Both the position numbers and the translations under genes were made by a program. From Bordetella petrii (lineage in GTDB: Bacteria > Pseudomonadota > Gammaproteobacteria > Burkholderiales > Burkholderiaceae_B), in contig NZ_JAFMZZ010000001.1 of NCBI RefSeq assembly GCF_017356245.1, positions 467,073 through 531,072 of the forward strand: DNA of 64,000 bases, in the 5' to 3' direction. This document shows, piece by piece, positions 59,145-64,000 of this stretch; the first letter of the stretch is position 1; each line of letters begins with the position of its first letter. The notes under the pieces were generated by a model, which did no database searches, was not told the DNA's origin, and worked only from the letters and a program-made list of their open reading frames with translations.

Positions 59145-60364
59145 TCGAGTTCTTCCAGACGGCGCGGCGCGTAGGTTTCCCAGGCATTGCAGCCCGGGCA
59201 TTGCCAATAATACCGCCGCGCCTGGAAGCCGCAATTGCGGCAGGCGTAGCGGTCGAGACGCTGCGTATGCTTGTGGATCAGGCTGCGCAGCAGGCTGAGG
59301 TCGGCGCCGCGCACCGGACCCTGTTCCTGCGGTGCGCCGTTGCTGCTGCCCAGCTCGGCCTCGAGCAGGCGGTCGAGCCCCAGCAGCGAGGGATGGTGCC
59401 GCAGCGCGCCGCGGGCAAACGCCCAGGCGGGCGCGGCGCCCTGCTGCACCCGCAGCTCGCGGAACACCACGTTGAACAGGTCCAGAGACGGATGCTGCGC
59501 GTACTGCTTCTGCAGCAGCTCCAGACCCTCGGCGGCCTGGTCGGCCGCGCGGTAGCTGGCCAGCAGCTGTTCGGCCACCAGCCCGGCGAACTCGGGCGCG
59601 TCGGCCAGGATGGATTCCAGGTACAGGCGCTCGCGCTTCGGGTCTTGCTCGAGCTGTGCCAGGCGCGCGCGCAGCATGGCGGTGCGCACCTTGGCGGACT
59701 TGCCGGCCGGCTCGCCCTGCCCGGCCTGCCGGGCGGCATGGTCGGCGGCATCGAGCGCGGCATGCGCCGCGTCGGCGTTGAACGGCTTGGCGGCCAGGGC
59801 CGACTGGGCCTGTTCGCAGTAATAGTGCACGATCTGCGGTACGGGCTCGTCGACCAGGCCGTGCAGCGTCTTGACGGCCTCGATGGCACGCGGCCAGTCG
59901 TGCTCGGATTCGTAGATGCGGATCAGCGAGCGCAGCGCCGGCAGCGCGTAGCGGGTGTCTTTCAATTGCTCGAAGGCGCTTTCGGCGCGGTCGAGCATGC
60001 CGGCCTTGAGGAAGTCGTGCGCCAGTTCGTGCTGGGCATGTTCGCGCTCGGCCTCGGGCAGGTCGGAGCGGCTGAGCAGGCTCTGGTGCACGCGGATGGC
60101 GCGCTCCATTTCGCCACGGCGGCGGAACAGGCTGCCCAGCGCGAAGTGCAGCTCGGTGGTTTCGGGATCGAGCTTGGCAACCTCGACGAAGGCGTCGATG
60201 GCGCGGTCGGGCTGCTCGTTAAGCAGGAAGTTCAGGCCGCGGAAGTACGAATCGGGCAAGGTGCGCGTTTCGCGCAGCATCTGCCGGAAGTCGAAGCGTG
60301 CCGCCAGCCAGCCCAATGCGAACAGCACGGGCACGAAAATAAGCCACCAAGGTTCAAAATCCAC
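59141..60364 (-). CDS. lapB: LPS assembly protein B
   Basis: A 407-residue inner-membrane-anchored protein that controls LpxC turnover and LPS assembly. The N-terminal helix ([19 protein letters not shown]) is followed by repeated TPR units from about 38 to 360, and a C-terminal rubredoxin-like metal site with CRNCG and CPGC. The start codon is GTG. It lies 45 bases after lapA and overlaps hldA. Confidence 0.95.
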   Translation of the reverse strand: MDFEPWWLIFVPVLFALGWLAARFDFRQMLRETRTLPDSYFRGLNFLLNEQPDRAIDAFVEVAKLDPETTELHFALGSLFRRRGEMERAIRVHQSLLSRSDLPEAEREHAQHELAHDFLKAGMLDRAESAFEQLKDTRYALPALRSLIRIYESEHDWPRAIEAVKTLHGLVDEPVPQIVHYYCEQAQSALAAKPFNADAAHAALDAADHAARQAGQGEPAGKSAKVRTAMLRARLAQLEQDPKRERLYLESILADAPEFAGLVAEQLLASYRAADQAAEGLELLQKQYAQHPSLDLFNVVFRELRVQQGAAPAWAFARGALRHHPSLLGLDRLLEAELGSSNGAPQEQGPVRGADLSLLRSLIHKHTQRLDRYACRNCGFQARRYYWQCPGCNAWETYAPRRLEELE

Positions 60365-60409
60365 GCTGCGAGCTCTATACCGGTTGCAGAAAAAGCGGGA
60401 TGGCGCCGC

Positions 60410-60724
60410 TTACAGCGGCGACATGGGGGCTATGGCCTCGGGCGCGACCACCGGCTGCGCGCCGTTGGCGGCGGCCTGCAGGCGCTCGACTTCGCGGCGC
60501 AGGCGCACGGCCTCGCGGCGGCGGCGCATGGCGGCCGGCACGGTCAGCAGCAGGCCGAACAGGGTTCCCAGCACGAAGGCGGCCAGCATGACCACGATGA
60601 GAGGTACGTCCTGCACGACATAGTCGGCATAGAACTTCACCACTACGGGGTCGGTGTTCTTCAGGGCGAACATCAGCACCGCAATGAAAACGAGCAATCG
60701 CAGGGCCCAGACTAAGTAGCGCAT
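60410..60724 (-). CDS. lapA: LPS assembly protein A (LapA domain)
   Basis: A 104-residue membrane protein with two helices (LVWALRLLVFIAVLMFALKN and VPLIVVMLAAFVLGTLFGLLL) and a basic, helical C-terminal tail. NTDPVVVKFY between the helices is typical. It acts with LapB. It begins 72 bases downstream of the ihfB terminator, so it probably has its own promoter (TACAAT on the minus strand near 60757-60762) or relies on read-through. Confidence 0.92.
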   Translation of the reverse strand: MRYLVWALRLLVFIAVLMFALKNTDPVVVKFYADYVVQDVPLIVVMLAAFVLGTLFGLLLTVPAAMRRRREAVRLRREVERLQAAANGAQPVVAPEAIAPMSPL

Positions 60725-60795
60725 GACGCATGCTCCAGGAGGGGGTTCGAGATGTTCAATTGTAAGCGGAAGCCGGGCTGGCCCGGCAGCAAAAA

Positions 60796-60825
60796 CAAAG
60801 CCCCTTGATCGTTCAAGGGGCTTTG
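60796..60825 (-). terminator. Terminator after ihfB
   Basis: Perfect 13-bp arms CAAAGCCCCTTGA and TCAAGGGGCTTTG around TCGT, with TTTTTG on the minus strand. It lies between ihfB and lapA. Confidence 0.9.
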
Positions 60826-60860
60826 CCATCGGGCGCCGGCCAACGGGCCTTGCCAGCGTG

Positions 60861-61220
60861 CTACATGGCGTGCAGGCCAAGCAGCGTGGGCTGGGGCTGG
60901 TCCGGCGCATCGTCGTCGGCCTGCGCATCGGCCAGGCCGCCGGCCAGGTCGACCCGCTCGCGCAGCTCTTTGCCGGCCTTGAAATGCGGCACCTGCTTGC
61001 CAGGCACCAGCACCTGCTCGCCCGACTTGGGATTGCGCCCGACGCGGGGTGAACGCTGCGACAGCGAAAAGCTGCCAAAACCGCGGATCTCGATGCGCTG
61101 GCCCGAGGCCAGGGCCTGGGTCATTGCATCGAGCATGGTCTTGACGGCGTAATCGGTGTCGCGGGCGGCCAGCTGGGGATAGCGGGCCGCCAGTGCGGCG
61201 ATCAGCTCCGACTTGGTCAC
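60861..61220 (-). CDS. ihfB: Integration host factor beta subunit, extended
   Basis: A 119-residue DNA-bending protein; E. coli IHF-beta is 94. The HU/IHF fold is clear: [44 protein letters not shown] (the DNA-contact arm) and [15 protein letters not shown]. The last 27 residues (from AGGLADAQ) are an acidic, Pro-containing extension. The start codon is GTG, two bases after the rpsA stop. Confidence 0.94.
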   Translation of the reverse strand: MTKSELIAALAARYPQLAARDTDYAVKTMLDAMTQALASGQRIEIRGFGSFSLSQRSPRVGRNPKSGEQVLVPGKQVPHFKAGKELRERVDLAGGLADAQADDDAPDQPQPTLLGLHAM

Positions 61221-61222
61221 TA

Positions 61223-62935
61223 TCAGCCGTCGTTGCGCTGTTGATCCAGCTTGGCCTTGAGCAGCGCGCCCAGGTTGGTGGTACCCGAGGAGGCGCTGGC
61301 TTCGGACATGCGCTGGATGGTGTCGGCGGTTTCGGCGTTGTCGCGGGCCTTGATCGACAGCTGGATCGAACGCGTCTTGCGGTCGATGTTGACGATCATG
61401 GCTTCGATGTTTTCGCCGGCCTTCAGCACGGTGGTGGCGTCTTCGACGCGGCCCGAAGAGATTTCGGAAGCGCGCAGGTAGCCTTCGACGTCGACCGACA
61501 GCGTGATGACCGCGCCCTTGGGCTCGACCGACTTGATCACGCCCGGCACCACGGCGCCCTTGTCGTAGGTGGCGACGAAGTTGTTGAAGGGATCGCCTTC
61601 CAGCTGCTTGATGCCCAGCGAGATGCGTTCCTTGTCGGTATCGATGCCCAGCACCACGGCTTCGATTTCGTCGCCCTTCTTGAAGTTGCGCACGGCTTCT
61701 TCACCCGATTCGGCCCAGGACAGGTCGGACAGGTGCACCAGGCCATCGATGCCGCCGGGCAGGCCGACGAACACGCCGAAGTCGGTGATCGACTTGATGG
61801 CGCCGCGGACCTTGTCGCCGCGCTTGAAGTTGGTGGCGAACTCTTCCCACGGGTTCTGGCGGCACTGCTTCATGCCCAGCGAGATGCGGCGACGGTCTTC
61901 GTCGATTTCCAGGACCATGACTTCGACTTCTTCGCCCAGGGTAACGACCTTGCGCGGATCGACGTTCTTGTTGGTCCAGTCCATTTCGGAGACGTGCACC
62001 AGGCCTTCGATGCCGGCTTCCACTTCGACGAACGCGCCGTAGTCGGTCAGGTTGGTAACCTTGCCGAACAGGCGGGTGCCTTGCGGATAGCGGCGGGCCA
62101 GGCCCACCCACGGATCTTCGCCCAGTTGCTTGACGCCCAGCGAGACGCGGCTCTTTTCCTGGTCGAACTTGAGAACCTTGGCTTCGACTTCCTGGCCCAC
62201 TTGCAGGACTTCGGAAGGATGACGCACACGGCGCCAGGCCATGTCGGTGATGTGCAGCAGGCCGTCGATACCGCCCAGGTCGACGAACGCGCCGTAGTCG
62301 GTGATGTTCTTGACCACGCCCTTGACCACGGCACCTTCGTGCAGGGTTTCGAGCAGCTTCTGGCGCTCTTCGCCCATGCTGGCTTCCAGCACCTGGCGGC
62401 GCGACAGCACGACGTTGTTGCGCTTGCGGTCGAGCTTGATGACCTTGAATTCGAGGGTCTTGCCTTCGTACGGGGTGGTGTCCTTGACGGGACGCAGGTC
62501 GACCAGCGAGCCCGGCAGGAACGCGCGGATGCCGTTGGTCATGACGGTCAGGCCGCCCTTGACCTTGCCGGTGATGGTGCCAGTGACCAGTTCGCCGTTT
62601 TCGAGGGCTTTTTCCAGTTGCAGCCAGGCCGACAGGCGCTTGGCGCGGTCACGCGACAGGATGGTGTCGCCGTAGCCGTTTTCCAGGGAATCGATAGCCA
62701 CCGAGACGAAATCGCCGGGTTGCACTTCGAGCTCGCCCTGGTCGTTCAGGAACTCTTCCAGGGGGATCAGCGCTTCGGACTTCAGGCCGGCGTTGACGAC
62801 GACGAAGTTGTGGTCGACGCGCACGACTTCGGCGCTGATGACTTCGCCGGACTTCATGTCCTGGCTCTTGAGGCTTTCTGCGAAGAGGTCGGCGAAGCTT
62901 TCGCCGCCGGTGGCGGGGGTGGAAACGGAAGACAT
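61223..62935 (-). CDS. rpsA: 30S ribosomal protein S1
   Basis: A 570-residue protein with six S1 RNA-binding repeats, for example [38 protein letters not shown] and [20 protein letters not shown]. It brings mRNA to the 30S subunit. The [11 protein letters not shown] start at 62935 was chosen from family resemblance; an ATG five codons upstream is possible. Neither has a Shine-Dalgarno sequence, as is common for rpsA. It lies between cmk and ihfB, the standard order. Confidence 0.96.
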   Translation of the reverse strand: MSSVSTPATGGESFADLFAESLKSQDMKSGEVISAEVVRVDHNFVVVNAGLKSEALIPLEEFLNDQGELEVQPGDFVSVAIDSLENGYGDTILSRDRAKRLSAWLQLEKALENGELVTGTITGKVKGGLTVMTNGIRAFLPGSLVDLRPVKDTTPYEGKTLEFKVIKLDRKRNNVVLSRRQVLEASMGEERQKLLETLHEGAVVKGVVKNITDYGAFVDLGGIDGLLHITDMAWRRVRHPSEVLQVGQEVEAKVLKFDQEKSRVSLGVKQLGEDPWVGLARRYPQGTRLFGKVTNLTDYGAFVEVEAGIEGLVHVSEMDWTNKNVDPRKVVTLGEEVEVMVLEIDEDRRRISLGMKQCRQNPWEEFATNFKRGDKVRGAIKSITDFGVFVGLPGGIDGLVHLSDLSWAESGEEAVRNFKKGDEIEAVVLGIDTDKERISLGIKQLEGDPFNNFVATYDKGAVVPGVIKSVEPKGAVITLSVDVEGYLRASEISSGRVEDATTVLKAGENIEAMIVNIDRKTRSIQLSIKARDNAETADTIQRMSEASASSGTTNLGALLKAKLDQQRNDG

Positions 62936-63051
62936 GGGGTTGAAATCCATTAGGCCGGAATGGCCGTTAAAAACACACCGAAGCGGATTGCCCGCGACAG
63001 TGGAGTGAATGAACCTGGCAGGGCCCGAAGCCCCCGGGCGCTTGCCCGGAA

Positions 63052-63753
63052 CTACGAACCGCCGCCAGGGACGGAAACTTTCCAGAAATCGAGTACTGCC
63101 TGCACCGTTTGCTCGATGGTCAGGGTGGACGAATCGAGCACGTGCGCATCGGCCGCTGGCACCAGCGGCGCCGCGCTGCGCTGCGTGTCGCGCGCATCGC
63201 GTTCGCGCATATCGTGCAAAAGGTCGGATAGTTTAGCGGAAATTCCCTTTTCGATCAACTGCTTACAGCGCCTTTCGGCACGCGCTTCGACATCGGCCAC
63301 CAGGAATACCTTCAGGGCGGCGTCCGGAAACACTACCGTGCCCATGTCGCGGCCGTCGGCCACCAGCCCGGGCGGCACGCGAAACGCCCGCTGGCGCTCG
63401 AGCAGCGCCTGCCGCACGGCCGGGTAGGCGGCGACGCGCGAGGCGAAATTGCCGACGCGCTCCTGGCGGATGGCCTCCCCGACTTCGGCGCCTTCCAGGT
63501 AGATGTGCCGGCCCTCGAAACGGGTGTCCAGGCCGCGCGCCACGTCGGCCACGCCGGCCTCGTCCTCGGCCGCCAGGCTGCGGTTCAGGGCCGCCAGCGC
63601 GGTCAGCCGGTACAGCGCCCCGCTGTCGAGCACCGCCCAGCCCAGCGCCTTCGCCACCCGGTGGGCGACGGTGCCTTTGCCCGAGGCGGTGGGGCCGTCG
63701 ATGGCGATAACCGGAACAGTAGCGCCGGCGGAAGATGCGGAATCAGTCGTCAT
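63052..63753 (-). CDS. cmk: Cytidylate kinase
   Basis: A 233-residue kinase that phosphorylates CMP and dCMP. The P-loop is [32 protein letters not shown] and [15 protein letters not shown] are CMP-kinase signatures. The start at 63753 overlaps the aroA end by 11 bases. The rpsA gene follows after 116 bases. Confidence 0.95.
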   Translation of the reverse strand: MTTDSASSAGATVPVIAIDGPTASGKGTVAHRVAKALGWAVLDSGALYRLTALAALNRSLAAEDEAGVADVARGLDTRFEGRHIYLEGAEVGEAIRQERVGNFASRVAAYPAVRQALLERQRAFRVPPGLVADGRDMGTVVFPDAALKVFLVADVEARAERRCKQLIEKGISAKLSDLLHDMRERDARDTQRSAAPLVPAADAHVLDSSTLTIEQTVQAVLDFWKVSVPGGGS

Positions 63754-64000
63754 GTCGATCGGAGGCGCCGGACACCAGCCCGGCATAGACGTCGAAGTAA
63801 TCGGGGAAGGTCTTGCTGACGCAGCCCGGGTCCAGGATGCGCACGGCGGCCGGCCCGAAGGCGGCCAGCGAGAAGCACATGGCCATGCGGTGGTCGTCGT
63901 AGGTGCCGATATGGGCGTCGCGCCAGCCGCCCTGCGGCGGCGGCGTGATGCGCAGCCAGTCGGGGCCGGATTCCACGCCCGCGCCCAGCTTGGCCAGCTC
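63743..64000 (-). CDS. aroA: 3-phosphoshikimate 1-carboxyvinyltransferase, C-terminal end
   Basis: Only the last 85 codons are in the window; the gene continues past the right edge. [17 protein letters not shown] and [14 protein letters not shown] are the conserved EPSP synthase C-terminal motifs (the DDHRMAM aspartate and SKTFP). It makes EPSP in aromatic amino acid synthesis. It precedes cmk with an 11-base overlap. Confidence 0.95.
   Translation of the reverse strand, partial: ELAKLGAGVESGPDWLRITPPPQGGWRDAHIGTYDDHRMAMCFSLAAFGPAAVRILDPGCVSKTFPDYFDVYAGLVSGASDRHDD

Noticed and set aside
1..64000. CRISPR arrays, tRNA or rRNA genes, insertion sequences and phage genes
   Set aside because: No regularly spaced repeats, cloverleaf-like segments, transposase or integrase motifs were seen anywhere in the window.

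Overview
The window is about 65-70% GC, tightly packed, and reads as a chromosomal segment of a beta-proteobacterium of the Alcaligenaceae (Bordetella/Achromobacter type). The evidence is the order aroA-cmk-rpsA-ihfB-lapA-lapB-hldA-hldD next to cysM/mltB, the rplS-NUDIX-rsgA-M48-orn block, several tripartite-tricarboxylate (Bug/TctC) receptors, and the protein sequences themselves. The genus is an inference; no rRNA or tRNA gene was seen. No insertion sequence, prophage, integrase or CRISPR array was recognised.

Layout. 0-12.5 kb: the end of a YrbL-like gene, a 3-methyladenine DNA glycosylase, an ArsC/YffB-like protein and a polyamine ABC transporter (potFGHI), all read leftwards. Then come a Kdo kinase, a truncated haemoglobin and an FtsX/YbbP-type permease, and a rightward TRAP transporter (dctPQM). 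12.5-25.9 kb: two adjacent CoA-thioester catabolic modules. Each has a type III (CaiB/BaiF) CoA-transferase, a crotonase, a Bug receptor and a hydrolase or lactonase. The regulators are GntR and LysR in the first and IclR in the second, and a clear palindromic site lies at each expected promoter. 25.9-35.1 kb: the phenylacetate (paa) cluster, leftward from a strong promoter, with divergent paaX. 35.1-41.1 kb: housekeeping genes (nnrE, orn, M48 protease, rsgA, NUDIX, rplS) and an EamA transporter. 41.1-42.7 kb: a probable two-gene SOS operon (PA0069-type radical SAM protein plus a small membrane protein) under a LexA-like box. 42.9-48.9 kb: assimilatory sulfate operon cysT-W-A-H-D-N. 49-53.5 kb: 1-Cys peroxiredoxin, acyl-CoA dehydrogenase, etfBA. 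53.5-57.1 kb: an HDAC-family deacetylase divergent from mltB, then cysM and a ComEA-like protein. 57.2-64 kb: LPS core heptose genes, LPS assembly proteins, ihfB, rpsA, cmk and the end of aroA.

How the genes work together. The left two thirds is geared to uptake and CoA-dependent breakdown of organic and aromatic acids: TRAP and Bug receptors, CoA-transferases, crotonases, phenylacetyl-CoA epoxidase. The acyl-CoA dehydrogenase and ETF at 50-53 kb could receive electrons from such pathways. The right end is core biosynthesis (cysteine, LPS heptose, translation). The most unusual signals are the SOS promoter with an apparently leaderless start, the twin catabolic modules whose crotonases lack expected catalytic glutamates, the two-part CaiB protein beside a citrate-synthase-like lyase, and GC-rich hairpins that hold a stop codon in the loop at convergent gene ends.
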